A stretch of 64,000 nucleotides of DNA, taken from assembly GCF_016097555.1 (NCBI RefSeq), contig NC_054712.1:37690454-37754453 (forward strand). Direction: 5' to 3'. The position numbers and the translations under genes are program-made. Every line of letters begins with the position of its first letter. The first letter of the stretch is position 1. The DNA comes from Gigantopelta aegis. Its lineage: Eukaryota > Mollusca > Gastropoda > Neomphalida > Peltospiridae. Under the pieces are notes generated by a model. The model was not told where the DNA came from and ran no database searches. It saw only the letters and a program-made list of their open reading frames with translations. Shown one piece after another: positions 22,338 to 33,116 of this stretch.

Positions 22338-22585
22338 AGGAAGGAAATGTTTTATTTAACGACACACTCAACACATTTTATTTACGGATACATGGCGCCG
22401 GACATATGGATAAGGACCACACAGATAATGAGAGAGGAAAGATGCAGCCGCCACTTCATGAGCTACTCTTTTCGATTAGCAGTAAGGGATCTTTTATGTG
22501 CACCATCCTGTAGACAGGATAGCACATACCACGGCTTTTGATATACCAGTCATGGTGCACTGGATGGAGCGCGAAATGTTAATAT
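22338..22585 (-). mobile_element. Tail-A SINE, head truncated
   Basis: AAATGTTTTATTTAACGACA to ATATACCAGTCATGGTGCAC. Confidence 0.9.
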
Positions 22586-22837
22586 GGAAGCTTGTAGGTC
22601 CAGCAGATTGAAAATGTTCAATATTTCTGTACATCCGGCGTCTGCTTGGCTACTATCTGTAGAATGAATGAATAAACGAATGCTACTGTCTGTAGAAGCT
22701 CATCACAGAGTATTGTGAGTGCACGACGCGTATCAGAATATTGATGATAATGTTGCTGTTTTTGTTCTTGTTGCTATTTAAAACATTTCTACAGAACACG
22801 TCAACTGAATACGAAGAATTCGAATTATACGAACGAA

Positions 22838-22915
22838 GGAAGTCTTTTATTTAACGACGCACTCAACACATTTTATTTACGGTTATATGGCGCCAGACAT
22901 ATGCTTAAAGGAATG
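22838..22915 (-). mobile_element. SINE tail-A fragment
   Basis: TTTTATTTAACGACGCACTC to GCGCCAGACATATGCTTAAA, directly left of the Tc1 element. Confidence 0.85.
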
Positions 22916-23208
22916 CTAAAGCAAGGCTTTTGGACTGGTGTGCATATTCAACGATACATAATGCATATTATTGCTTAATATCAACAAGCATAATCGTATA
23001 GTTAAAACGGCTGAACAAAATAAGAAACTTCCGCTAACTTTGCTTGAACATAACTTGATGAAAACAAACCGGGGGAATAATTGTTATATATGCGTTTAAA
23101 GAGTGTTCCATGATGCATCGTTTGGTGCAAAAATCATGGCCACCGGTTAACAGAAACTGGGAGAAATTTTGACCAAGTGTGGTAGGGGTTAAAAATAAAA
23201 ACACCCAC

Positions 23209-24234
23209 TTAAAAACGGGTATGACCACCTCTTGAATTGACCACTGCAGTGCATCGCAGGCGCATAGAATTGACTAAAATGGTAATTTCTGCCTGTGGAA
23301 TATTGTTCCATTTCTGAATGAGCGCTTGACGAAGTTCGTTGACGTTAGCGGGTGGGTTGGGACGACGCCTCAATCGTCTGTCCAGACTATCCCAGACATG
23401 CTCGATGGGGTTGAGATCAGGACTTTTAGCCGGCCAGTCATCAATGAAATCAATGTTATTTGTCCTAAGAAAATTTACAGTGTCTCTAGCTGTATGAGAG
23501 GTGGCATTATCATGCTGAAAAATCGAGATGCTGGCGTTGTTATGGAACAGAGGAATGACATGATGAGCGAGAATGTCATCGCGGTAACGTTGAGCATTTA
23601 AATTGCCATCAATGACGACTAGTGGTGAACGATAACCATGGGCAATGGCTGCCCAGACCATGACAGAACCCCCACCCCCGAAACGATCTCGTTCAAGAAC
23701 ACAACAGTCAGCATAGCGTTCATTTCTCCTACGGTAGACGCGCACCCTGCCATCACCACGTTGTAAAGAAAATCTGGATTCATCCGAAAAAAGAACGGTA
23801 TTCCAGCATTGCCGTATCCAACGAGTGTGTACACGTGCCCAATTAAGACGATTTAGACGATGACGGTGCGTTAAAACGCATCCGACGTAAGAACGTCGTG
23901 CATGTAAACCGTTCTCCCGTAGACGATTACGAACAGTTTGCCCACTGATTCGGTTATTATGAAGCCCAGGTGTGTTAGCAGCAGTAGCAGTGGCAGTTTG
24001 GAATCGATTGGACAAATGCGTGTTCATGATATAGCGGTCTTGACCACGCGTTGTAACACGCGGACGTCCACGACGTGGCAAGTCGTTGGTGCTTCCTGTC
24101 GTTCGAAATCTTACGCGAAGATTTCGTATCGCTCAACTAGAACTCCCAACATGCCTTGCAACGTCTTCTGTCGACATGCCAGCATCAAGCATGCCAATCG
24201 CCCGTTCGTTTAAATTATTGGGTATTCTTGGCAT
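23209..24234 (-). pseudogene. Tc1-family transposase with one in-frame stop
   Basis: Cut-and-paste DDE transposase. Reading from the ATG at 24234 gives MPRIPNNLNERAIGMLDAGM, a helix-turn-helix start, then an internal TGA after about 34 codons. From 24081 it is open for 290 residues to the stop: GRPR hook, second helix-turn-helix (RISGQTVRNRLRENGL), then catalytic blocks LFSDESRFSL, FQHDNATSHTA and SPDLNPIEHVW. There are 35 residues between the second Asp and the Glu, so the triad is DD35E, not the usual Tc1 DD34E. The single stop makes it inactive as read, though damage is light. Total length of about 341 codons is normal for the family. Confidence 0.88.
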
Positions 24235-24652
24235 ACTAAAAATGCTACAATGTAAAAAACGTTAATTTTTTTTTTACAAATTTTGAAGCGTTTTCGTTCA
24301 CTTGACAACAGTGTCAGTAAGACAAGTAAAACAAATTGACCGAATACTACACGGGACATGTCGAACCATGCATGCACGTGCAAATTGAATTTCACGTTGT
24401 CGATGATTAACAGTGCAAACATAATCGATAAAATTCATGAATCCTGATAATACAGCTCAAGGCTAATACTACCTATATGATTTCATTACACAATGAATTC
24501 TTTAACACAACAATTAGAGCATAGTTGAATTTCTAGTCCAATGGGAGCTTCATATTTGGTCACGTGAAGTACATTTATATCCCGATAAAGTACTTCAGAC
24601 ATTCACTTTATAAGCGGTATTGCTGCATGAGATTTTGGTTCTGCTCTAAGAC

Positions 24653-24791
24653 AGTTAGATGACGAGTAACAATACTTTATCGGCGTATAAAGGTAGTGTC
24701 GCACGAGAAAACGCTCGGCTAACGCCTCGCCTTTGTCTCGTGCGACACTACCTTTATACGCCGATAAAGTATTGTTTCTCGTCCTCTAACT
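24653..24791. repeat. Near-perfect hairpin of about 140 bp
   Basis: The left arm AGTTAGATGACGAGTAACAA..., continuing through GGTAGTGTCGCACGAGA, is mirrored by TCTCGTGCGACACTACC ... CTCGTCCTCTAACT. Arms are about 58 bp with few mismatches and a short GC-rich loop (AAACGCTCGGCTAACGCC...). It lies inside the outer ends of the Tc1 element, so it is either part of it or a nested foldback MITE. Confidence 0.85.
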
Positions 24792-24840
24792 ATTACATAA
24801 TATATGTACAAATCGGAAGTTTCTTTTTTTTTGTTCAGTA

Positions 24841-25896
24841 TATATAACGGGCGCAGCCATTTTGTACCATCCCAGTGAATACGCCCTCTGGCGAGCTGGT
24901 GGTTACATAATACTTAACGGGTCACGTCAGGCTTCGAACTGAAGAAACAAACATACCTGATGTTTGCTGATGCATTGCAATGTTCTGTAATAATATCTAT
25001 CCCAGTAACACAGCAACGTGTATATGTGGTTTATTTTTCAATACAAAATAAACCACCATTGTCAAAGTGTTGAAATAACTGTATTATATGTTGTATATAA
25101 ATTAACCCACGTACTGAAATAATAGTCGGAGTGTTTTCTTGCTTAATTGGTCTTTTCTTTCCGTGGCCTGTACCTGTGGTTCTTGATTGGCAGGTGTATA
25201 TTTAGACGGTCCCTAGACACTGTGTCTAGACACACTAAAAAGAAGTGTCTCTTTTATTAAGATCACAGGGTATTGTGTGATAACCTCAAATCGTAATGGA
25301 CTTTACCAGCTTTATTACTGTAAGTAATTCTGTAAAACTCTTGATTAAGTAGACTTTCCCATCTAAAATCACAAAACTGACCAATTACGTAATCCCAGAG
25401 AAAAGAAAATTATCACTTGGGTATTGTGAGTGGTCGTTTTTGCTCGAACGTATCCTACCAATAGGCCTAATAATGTGCATTTTTTCTTTGGATTTTTTAA
25501 AAGAAAAAAATACTATAACTCCATTTCGTTATATTGATGCAAATTAAAATATGTTTAGTTAAATAGTTTATTATACTATCAAGTCATTTATGTTGTTTTA
25601 CAAGTCAGGTTGATGAAAGCGAAGCGCCTTGTCGTAAATTAGAGCATTTGTTTACACTGCATAATAGAGAAGTTGGACCTGAGCTGACGTCACTTCGCCC
25701 CAAGCTATACCACCGGAGGTCACAAAAAACGAAACAAAATCATTTTGAAAATGGCTGCCCCCAATTAGCAGGAATAATCACGTTTTTTTTATTAATTCTA
25801 AAATTACGCGTTTTTCATGTGTTAAAGTGTCAGTATGTGTTGGTGGTCCGGGTATGCATCTTTCCAACACATAAGGCTCTTGTTGGAGTTTAGTCT
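24841..25896. other. Unannotated intergenic DNA, about 1 kb
   Basis: No gene seen. Short palindromic bits such as CTAGACACTGTGTCTAGACAC (about 25212) occur. The 25670-25780 part looks like a degraded repeat, but I cannot assign it. Confidence 0.5.
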
Positions 25897-26085
25897 ACCT
25901 TTAAGGACTACACAGATACTGAGAGTGGAAACCCGCTATCACCACTTCATGGGCTACTTTTTTTCAATTAGCAGCAAGGGAGCTTTTATATTCACCATCC
26001 CACAGACAGGATAGTACATACCACGGCCTTTGTTACATCAATTGTGGAGCACTGGCTGGAACGAGAAATAGCCCCGTCCCTCAAA
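25897..26085 (-). mobile_element. SINE core fragment
   Basis: GGACTACACAGATACTGAGA to TGGAGCACTGGCTGGAACGA. Tail and head are missing. Confidence 0.85.
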
Positions 26086-26264
26086 TTATAGGGTGACGGA
26101 CGAATCACTATTTCGCTATAGAACCTACGTTTTCTACACAAATACCATAGAGTTTTACTTGAAATATTAAAACAGTAACAGATGCAATTCTGAATGCCAT
26201 TTCTATTAAACACGTATTTATTTTACCACTTAATTTATGTGTACTAAAAAAAAAGCAGTAAAAA

Positions 26265-26588
26265 AGAGAAATGTTTTATTTAACGACACACTCAACATAT
26301 TTTAATTATAGTTATATGGCGTCTGACATATGGTTAAGGACCACGGAGATATTTAAAGAGGACACTCGTTGCCGCCACTCACGGGGCCACACTTTTTCTA
26401 TTAGCAGCAAGGGATGTTTTATGTGCACCATCCCACAGACTGAATAATACGTACCACGGCCTTTGTTACACCAGCTACGGAGTACTGGCTAGAACGAGAA
26501 ATAGTTCAATGGGCCACTGATGGGGATTGATCCTAGATTGCTTTTGCACCAGGTGAACACTTTACCGCCCGACTACGTCCTGTCACCA
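26265..26588 (-). mobile_element. Tail-A SINE, full length
   Basis: AAATGTTTTATTTAACGACA to a CGACTACGTCCTGTC head end. It is strongly diverged, hence old. Confidence 0.88.
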
Positions 26589-26599
26589 TGTTTTAAAGA

Positions 26600-27138
26600 G
26601 TTAAAGTGTGTTTGTTAGTTTTGTTTAATGAAACCACTAGAGCACATTGATTAATTGATCATCGGCTATTGGATGTCAAACATTTGGTAATTCTGACTCG
26701 TCATCAGAGGAAACCCGCTACATTTGTTCATTAGCAGCAGAGGGAGGCGGATCTACTGGGGGCAGGGTCCCGGGCCCCTCTAAATTTGCGACAGGTATAT
26801 ATTTTATTATATATTAATTTTCATTTTTTACGATCCCCCTCCAAACCTCCCCCAAAGTTCCCTTGGCATTTCGCCTCATGTCATTGCTCCCCCCCCCCCC
26901 CCAAATGGATTTTCAGGCTCCGCCAATGAGCAGCAAGGGATCTTTTATACGCACTTTCCCATAGACATAAAAGCACATACCACGGCCTTAGACCAGTTGT
27001 GATGCACTCTTTGGAATGAGGACAACAAAAACAACAACAAAAAATCAGTTGAATGGATCCACCGAGGTGGTTCCATCCTGCGACGCAACCACCTCAGGCG
27101 AGCGCTCAACCAACTGAGGTAAATCCTGCCCCGTCTTA
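26600..27138 (-). mobile_element. Tail-B/head-D SINE interrupted by a MITE
   Basis: The tail-B complement begins at about 26600. The head D end (CAACCAACTGAGGTAAATCC) closes at about 27138. The core resumes at 26928 after the MITE. Head D differs from head A and resembles another tRNA. Confidence 0.85.
26740..26927. mobile_element. hAT-like MITE inside the SINE
   Basis: The target sequence TAGCAGCA at 26732-26739 is matched by GAGCAGCA at 26928-26935, an 8-bp duplication with one change. The ends carry GGCGGATCT at the left and AGGCTCCGCC at the right as imperfect inverted repeats. No coding capacity. Confidence 0.65.
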
Positions 27139-27479
27139 AAGAGAGTCTAACAATTTGCCAACAAACTGATGGCCGTTTCAGAAATAACCGAAAAGGAGAT
27201 GGGGGTAACTGGAGAGGTGCAGATTCTTGATTCATATTATCATCATTTATCGAATAGCTGAGAACGCCTCCAACAAGCCGACGGTACTTCCAACTTCCGC
27301 GTCACGAGGAATAGTTGTCATGGTATCGATGCCTTCACAATCTGTTACATGGCATATCATCAAACCCAGATGGGTCTTGACGCAAGTAGTTTTGAGAGAA
27401 CAGTTAGCACATGCCAGTGGCTATGATCTTTAAGAAACAGAAAAACATAATATATAGGCCCTCTTTCTTTCTCTCTGTT

Positions 27480-27546
27480 TTTGCTTGTTCCTCCCCTTCT
27501 CTCTCTCTTTCTCTCTCTCTGTCCGTCTGTTTCTCTCTTTGTGTGT

Positions 27547-27640
<94 letters not shown>
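27480..27640. repeat. (CT)n microsatellite
   Basis: An impure CTTTCT/GT stretch followed by about 45 CT units. The open frames across it are low-complexity artefacts. Confidence 0.97.
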
Positions 27641-27644
<4 letters not shown>

Positions 27645-27714
27645 ATTTGAGGATAACTATACTGTATTTGACAATTTGCAGACTTTGATTATAAAACCAG
27701 CATTATAATTCAAT

Positions 27715-28020
27715 TTGCATAGCCCAGTGGTACAGCGTGCGCGGTCGGTGTGGGATCGATCCCTGTCGGTGGGCCCATTGGGCTATTTCTCGTTCCAGCC
27801 AGTGAACCATGACTGGTATATCAAAGGCCGTGGTATGTACTACCCTGTCTGTGGGATGGTGCATATAAAAGATCCCTTGCTGCTAATCGAAAAGAGTAGC
27901 CCATGAAGTGGCGACAGCGGGTTTACTCCCTCAATATCTGTGTGGTCCTTAACCATATGTCCGACGCCATATAACCGTAAATAAAATGTGTTGAGTGCGT
28001 CGTTAAATAAAACATGTCTT
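27715..28020 (+). mobile_element. SINE, head A with tail A
   Basis: A-box ATAGCCCAGTGGTACAGCG, B-box GGGATCGATCCCTGTC, full core, and tail A GTGCGTCGTTAAATAAAACA. The tRNA part is missing about 10 bp between A- and B-box. Confidence 0.93.
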
Positions 28021-28034
28021 TCTTCATGACAGAA

Positions 28035-28495
28035 ATATGGGGCGGGATTTAGCTCAGTCGGTTGAGTGCTCGCTTGAGGTGCTTGCATCGCAGGATCGAA
28101 CCATTTTGGTGGATCCATTCAACTGATTGGGGTTTTTCTCGTCCCAAACACTGCACCGCAACTGGTCAAAGGCCGTGGTATGTGTTTTCCTGTCTGTGTG
28201 AAAGTGCATATAAAAGATTCCTTGCTTCGTTAGAAAAAAAAAAGTAGCGGGTTTCCTCTGACGACTACGTGTCAGAATGACCAAATGTTTGACATCCAAC
28301 AGCCGATGATTAATAAATCAATGTGCTCTAGTGGTGTCGTTAAACAAAACAAACTTTCTTTTTCAATAGCCGATGATTAATTAATCAATGTGATATAGTG
28401 GTGTCGTTAAACAAAACAAACTTTCTTTTTCAATAGCCTATGATTAATTAATCACAATGTGCTCTAGTGGTGTCATTAAACAAAACAAAATTTAA
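28035..28495 (+). mobile_element. SINE, head D with tail B triplicated
   Basis: Head D starts GGGATTTAGCTCAGTCGGTT with B-box GGATCGAACC. The body lacks part of the core. Tail B (CAATAGCCGATGATTAAT... GTCGTTAAACAAAACAAAC) is present three times in tandem, ending near 28350, 28420 and 28490. Confidence 0.9.
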
Positions 28496-28548
28496 CTTTA
28501 ATAATTGACTGGCTCATCAAATCCATTTGGGACGTGAAACCTGACCGA

Positions 28549-28650
28549 GTTCAGCCTGACCGAACAGAAAAACGTTCGCTTGACTGATTAATATGCTGAA
28601 CGTTAAAGCGAACGACCGCGCAAACGTTAGCGAAAAACGGCTGACTGAAC
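28549..28650. mobile_element. Short MITE, copy 2 of 3
   Basis: Ends GTTCAGCCTGA and CTGACTGAAC, with CGAACG-rich interior. See 15763. Confidence 0.55.
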
Positions 28651-28654
28651 TTCG

Positions 28655-29484
28655 TGTCACCTTAACATGTCGGATATTTGGGGGATTCCCCAAGAGCCTG
28701 TTTACATATTCATACGCAACTTTTCGCTGTTTAGTCAGACGAATAACCTTTGAAACTTTTTTAAAAGCAAAAATCCGCAAAATGTTGTATTTGACCATTT
28801 GCAGATATTTGCGACTGTAAAAATAGCATTTAAAATAACTATTAAAATTTAATAATGCATTTTTTTAATATTATAAGTTACTAAATAATATCGAAATTAA
28901 AATATATCACACTTTTGAGTGTTATTCCACCAAGTGCTAATTTTGAATAATAATAAATAAAAAAAAATTTTTACTGGGAAGGATACAAGACAACCATGAT
29001 AAATGGATTTCATATGATTTAATTATTATGTTTAAATAATTAATATACAGTGGGTTTTATTATAATCTTTTTAATGGAGTTGATGGTATTGTCAAGAGCA
29101 TAGGCCTAATGGAATTGGGAATGTATACATCCATCAACTCAATTCTATTTGTTTTCTGTTCAAAAATGGCACTTGTCGATATTTTATGAAAATGTCCCTC
29201 TAAACGGTTTCTTATGCTAGTACTTCATCATAATGTACAGTCAAAACCTCTTAGACTTGCTCGGGCTTCGTTTATTTTAATTATTATGTAAAGGAGTTAA
29301 GTCTAAAGCCTAAGGGGCCGTCCATAATTTTCAAAATTTTCACAAGTGTACAAAGAGTACACTTTTGACCACCCTCCTGCCCGCCTCCTAAAAGTGTACA
29401 TTCCCAAATGAAAAATGTTGATCGACATTTTTCTTTTTCAAAAAAAGTCTACGCTGGTCGGTCTTTTTTCTGGATAGAAAATAG
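28655..29484. other. Unannotated intergenic DNA
   Basis: AT-rich, no gene or clear repeat recognised. Confidence 0.5.
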
Positions 29485-29622
29485 TCTTATACGAAACCCG
29501 CTACATTTTTCCATTAGCAGCAAGGAATTTTTATACGCACTTTCCCACAGACAGGAAAGCACATACCACGGCCTTTGATATACCAGTCGTGGTGCACTGG
29601 TTGGAAAGGAAAAAACCCAGTC
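29485..29622 (-). mobile_element. SINE core fragment
   Basis: AAACCCGCTACATTTTTCC to GTCGTGGTGCACTGGTTGG. Confidence 0.85.
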
Positions 29623-29945
29623 AGAGAACGGTTTAATGAGAAAAGTCCATATCCAAATGCTCACGCCTATTCCAATGGGCAATTCCATGACTTAAGGGAT
29701 ATGAGTGCAAAAAATATATATATTTCATTATTTGATGCTGATCTGAATATATTGGGAGTTTCGTTGACATTGTAACAAGAATAAGCTACAACTTTTGGAT
29801 TAACAACTTTGTTAAATGAATTTCAATGAAAAGACCACCGGTTATTGCATTGGATTATATCAGAATAGTGTATTGTTTGTTATACAATACAGGTTTAAAA
29901 TACACACCAAAATTATAAAAGTCTAAGGGAACACTTCAATGACTT

Positions 29946-30291
29946 CAGGGCTTCTAGGTTATGATAGCCCCACTCCCATGGCTAGTGATATTCAGTGTTG
30001 GGCTAATAATAGATAATTACTATAACTAGCCTGACAGCTAGTGGAAAAAACACTTTGTCATATGCTGCATTTACATATTTTGTAAATATGAATATCCTGC
30101 CCCTTCTTTCCACCCCAATCTAAGGATTTTTAAGCTCAATCTTCCTCTTTGGGTGACATATCTGATTATAATTAGTAGTAGAATTGTATTTATTTAAAGT
30201 AGGGCTAGTGAACTTTTAATCATGGCTAGTACATTTTTAAAAATCACTGATCCCATGGCTAGTGGATTTTTACAAAATTCTAGAAGCCCTG
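29946..30291. mobile_element. MITE with CAGGGCTTCTAG ends, copy 1
   Basis: Starts CAGGGCTTCTAG and ends CTAGAAGCCCTG. An inverted relative lies at 52180-52521, with shared internal motifs such as ATATTCATATTTACAAAATA in one orientation and its complement in the other. CAGGG ends suggest a hAT-type element. No clear target duplication. Confidence 0.8.
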
Positions 30292-30536
30292 GTTCGGACC
30301 ACATAATAGTAACAAAAGATACTAACTGCAACCAAACCCCTCATCCACAGTATCAGGAAATTAACCTTATTATTGGCGGTCAACCCCACGGTACTGACAA
30401 TCAGTACCACATTACATATATGTATTATATTAAGTCATAACTACTCTACTGCTAGTCTAGTAAATTAAATTCTGTATCAAATACCATGAGTTGTCTTAAC
30501 TGTGTCCATCAGTATTAGGTCTTTACATCATAATGT

Positions 30537-31298
30537 TCACAGATTGGATAATGGAATTATTTTTCTATTAAGAACTGCCCTGTGGCCACAGTAGAAAAAT
30601 AATAATTTCAGATCAGCAAATATGTCTTTTTCCTCATACTGTGCATGAGCTACGTTACGCATAAAACGAAAATTGCGGCGAATTCTATAAGCAATGAATG
30701 CCACCATGACATTCACGAAAGCCGTCAGACCCCAAACTGTCAGTGGTTTGTTGGGCACGGCAAAGTACGGAACATCAAATCTGACGCCATAGAAATCGGT
30801 TTCTCTAACAGTGTAGTCTTTGCCAAGGAAGGCCTTAAGCGGAATGTCAAATACTTCTTCCACCTCGCTCGAACAGGGTATGGGAATAAAGTCTGGAGGA
30901 ATGATTCCAACGAACACAGAGATGCAATAGTCTGGTGGTGCAACAAAGGGAAACAGACGAGCTACGATCTCCACCTGGGATTCCAACAAACCAACTTCCT
31001 CTTCCGCTTCACGCAGCGCAGTGCGTGCCGCATCGGCGTCGTTTTCGTCTCGCTGACCTCCGGGAAAGGCTACGACGGAAGGATCACTGCGCAGACGACT
31101 CGACCGAACGGTCAGCAGCACGTGCCACTGGCCAGCCTTGAGGAAGAGGGGAACCAGCACACAGCATTTCCTCATATGGGTGAAGAAATCTTCAGGTGGG
31201 ATTCCTCGTCCTTGGATATCGTACCACTTCAGTAGCTTCTTGAGCTGGTCTACACTCGGTTGTATCGGGTCACCCTCAGTCTTTGGTCTCATCGCCAT
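30537..31298 (-). CDS. NUDT7: NUDT7-like peroxisomal coenzyme A diphosphatase
   Basis: Predicted Nudix hydrolase that cleaves CoA and acyl-CoA to phosphopantetheine compounds and 3',5'-ADP, controlling peroxisomal CoA. The 253-residue protein has the CoA-Nudix signature LLTVRSSRLR...FPGG (residues about 61-81), then a Nudix box ending TALREAEEEVGL (about 93-104); Asp replaces the first Glu of the generic box, as in NUDT7 proteins. Human NUDT7 has 238 residues, so length fits. A hydrophobic stretch (about 188-205) follows. The C-terminus is SNL, a weak match to the SKL peroxisomal signal. I chose the ATG at 31298 because the codons before it are a T-rich tract ending in CAG, which looks like a splice acceptor (exon from 31299); a non-coding first exon upstream is inferred but not located. 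The rest is one exon. It is divergent from NFAT5. Confidence 0.93.
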   Translation of the reverse strand: MAMRPKTEGDPIQPSVDQLKKLLKWYDIQGRGIPPEDFFTHMRKCCVLVPLFLKAGQWHVLLTVRSSRLRSDPSVVAFPGGQRDENDADAARTALREAEEEVGLLESQVEIVARLFPFVAPPDYCISVFVGIIPPDFIPIPCSSEVEEVFDIPLKAFLGKDYTVRETDFYGVRFDVPYFAVPNKPLTVWGLTAFVNVMVAFIAYRIRRNFRFMRNVAHAQYEEKDIFADLKLLFFYCGHRAVLNRKIIPLSNL

Positions 31299-31620
31299 TC
31301 TGAAAAAAAAAAGACTCGTGGATCTCAAAGCTGTCAGGGTCTCTTTCTCTTTGATGTCATAGCTAGTCTGAAAAAAAACCTCGTGGATTTTAAAACTGTG
31401 AGGGGATCTCCCTTTCTATGATTTCATTGTCATTCTGAAAAACATTCGTGGGTTTTAAAATTGTGATGGTGTCTTCCTCATTGCCATACTAAAAAAGAAA
31501 AAAAGAAAAAAGAAGACTCGTGGGTTTTAAAACTGTGAGTGTCCCTCTGTTTTTGATACCATAGAAATTATAAAAAGGACTCGTGGGTTTTAAAATTGTG
31601 AGGCTGACGGTGTTGAAGAA
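31283..31620 (-). repeat. Five-unit tandem repeat over the NUDT7 acceptor and start
   Basis: On the gene strand each unit of about 52-72 bp reads a CCACGAG-type motif, a long T tract, CAG or TAG (or a decayed form), and an ATG-rich motif like AATGGCGATGAGACC. CTCGTGG/TTCGTGG landmarks on the plus strand recur near 31315, 31379, 31446, 31518 and 31570. The unit nearest the gene supplies the inferred acceptor and start codon. The other units are decayed copies of the same intron-exon junction. Confidence 0.8.
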
Positions 31621-31828
31621 CTGTGTAACCTAAAGCAAACTTTCTACACTGTTTTTTTTGTCATACCATGGAAACGAATAGAGATAGTCATGGTGATGAT
31701 GATGATGATGCTAAATCTAATAATACAAGGCATAATAATAATATAACGAAGACGACTAATTGAATGTGGTCATGATAGTGCGCGACTAAAATCACTTATG
31801 TTTGAATGTTTTTATTCAATACATATTA

Positions 31829-32149
31829 CGGGGAGAGACGTAGCCCAGTGGTAAAGCGCTCGCTTGATGCGCGGTCGGTTTGGAATCGATCCCCGTCAGT
31901 GGACCAATTGGGCTATTTCTCGCTCCAGCCAATGCACCACGACTGGTACACCAAAGACCGTGGTATGTGCTATCCTGTCTATGGGGTGGTGCATATAAAA
32001 GATCCCTTGCTGCTAATCGAAAAGAGTAGCCCATAAAGTGGCGACAGCGGGTTTCCTCCCTCAATATCTGTGTGGTCCTTAATCATATGTCCAACGCCAT
32101 ATAACCGTAAATAAAATGTGCTGAGTGCACCGTTAAATAAACCGTTTCC
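31829..32149 (+). mobile_element. SINE, head A with tail A, 14-bp TSD
   Basis: A complete copy flanked by exact duplications TTCAATACATATTA at 31815-31828 and 32150-32163. A-box GTAGCCCAGTGGTAAAGCGC and B-box GGAATCGATCCCCGTC are intact in outline. This is the clearest bona fide insertion in the window and fixes the family's length at about 320 bp. Confidence 0.96.
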
Positions 32150-32274
32150 TTCAATACATATTAAATGGACTTCATTATTGTGCATAGGTTATTAAGTGTG
32201 CTCTTTGTGCACTATGTTGGTTAAAACTGAACTTCATAAATTTGATTTTCATAAAATTTTGCATTCATAATGAA

Positions 32275-32660
32275 AAGTAAAGTTTGTTTTATTTAACGAC
32301 GCCACTAGAGCACATTGATTTTTTTTATCTTATCATCGGCTATTGGACGTCAAACATATGGTCATTCTGACACTGGTTTTTTTTAAAGAGGAAACCCGCT
32401 GTCGCCACATAGGCTACTCTTTTACGACAGGTAGCCAGGGATCTTTTATTTGTGATTCCCACAGGCAGGATAGCACAAACCATGCCTTTATTGAACCAGT
32501 TATGGATAACTAGTCGGTGCAAGTGGTTTACACCTACCCATTGAGCCTTGCGGAGCACTCACTCAGGGTTTGGATTAAAAATCCCATACCTCGACTGGGA
32601 TCCGAACCCATAACCTACCAGCCTGTATACCGATGGCCTAACCACGACGCCACCGAGGCC
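32275..32660 (-). mobile_element. SINE, head C with tail B
   Basis: The left end is tail B (AAGTTTGTTTTATTTAACGA complement). The right end is head C, reading in sense CCTCGGTGGCGTCGTGGTTA with B-box GGTTCGGATCCCAG and an extra 120-bp segment (GAGTGAGTGCTCCGCAAGG). Confidence 0.93.
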
Positions 32661-33116
32661 GGTGTATTAATAATGAGTACAATTCCGTTACTATTCCTAT
32701 TGAAAATAACTGGTTTTGTCCAAATGTTGGCCACATTGATGAGGTTATTCTTTTGATAGACCCCCGACCACAAAATAGTATAATAAAATATTCATAACCT
32801 TATTTGGTATTGACCATATATACCAGACCCTTCGTATAAATAAATGATATTGGCCAAAAAGTGGCCAAAATGGCAATATTGTCTAACACTGTTATTTTTG
32901 GAATCGGCAGCCATTTTTACATAAAGTAGTTTTTTCAAAAGTTCCTTTCCAAAAATTCTGATTAAAGCCATCTGTCTCTTGTTGTAAATGGGTTTGTAAA
33001 TAGAGAATGGTAAAAAATAGCTGGGTACATATCAAAATGATATGTATCACTTCGACCAGTTGGGTGAAATAAATTAAGATCGATTGTGTGTAATAAATAG
33101 AATATTAAACTCGCTA

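Larger units (their letters stand above)
23011..24838 (-). mobile_element. Tc1/mariner-family transposon, 1.83 kb
   Basis: The outer ends are inverted repeats: CTGAACAAAATAAGAAACTT at the left, and a right end whose complement reads CTGAACAAAAAAAAAGAAAC, with CTTCCG following in both. The right end is followed by TATATA, consistent with TA target duplication; the left flanking TA is lost. It contains a transposase gene (23209-24234) and a palindrome of about 140 bp (24653-24791). Confidence 0.8.

Noticed and set aside
27411-27688. Ser/Leu-rich open frames over the CT microsatellite
   Set aside because: Explained entirely by the (CT)n repeat.
30645-31235. 196-codon plus-strand frame opposite NUDT7
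   Set aside because: It is the antisense of a conserved Nudix gene and has no recognisable domain.
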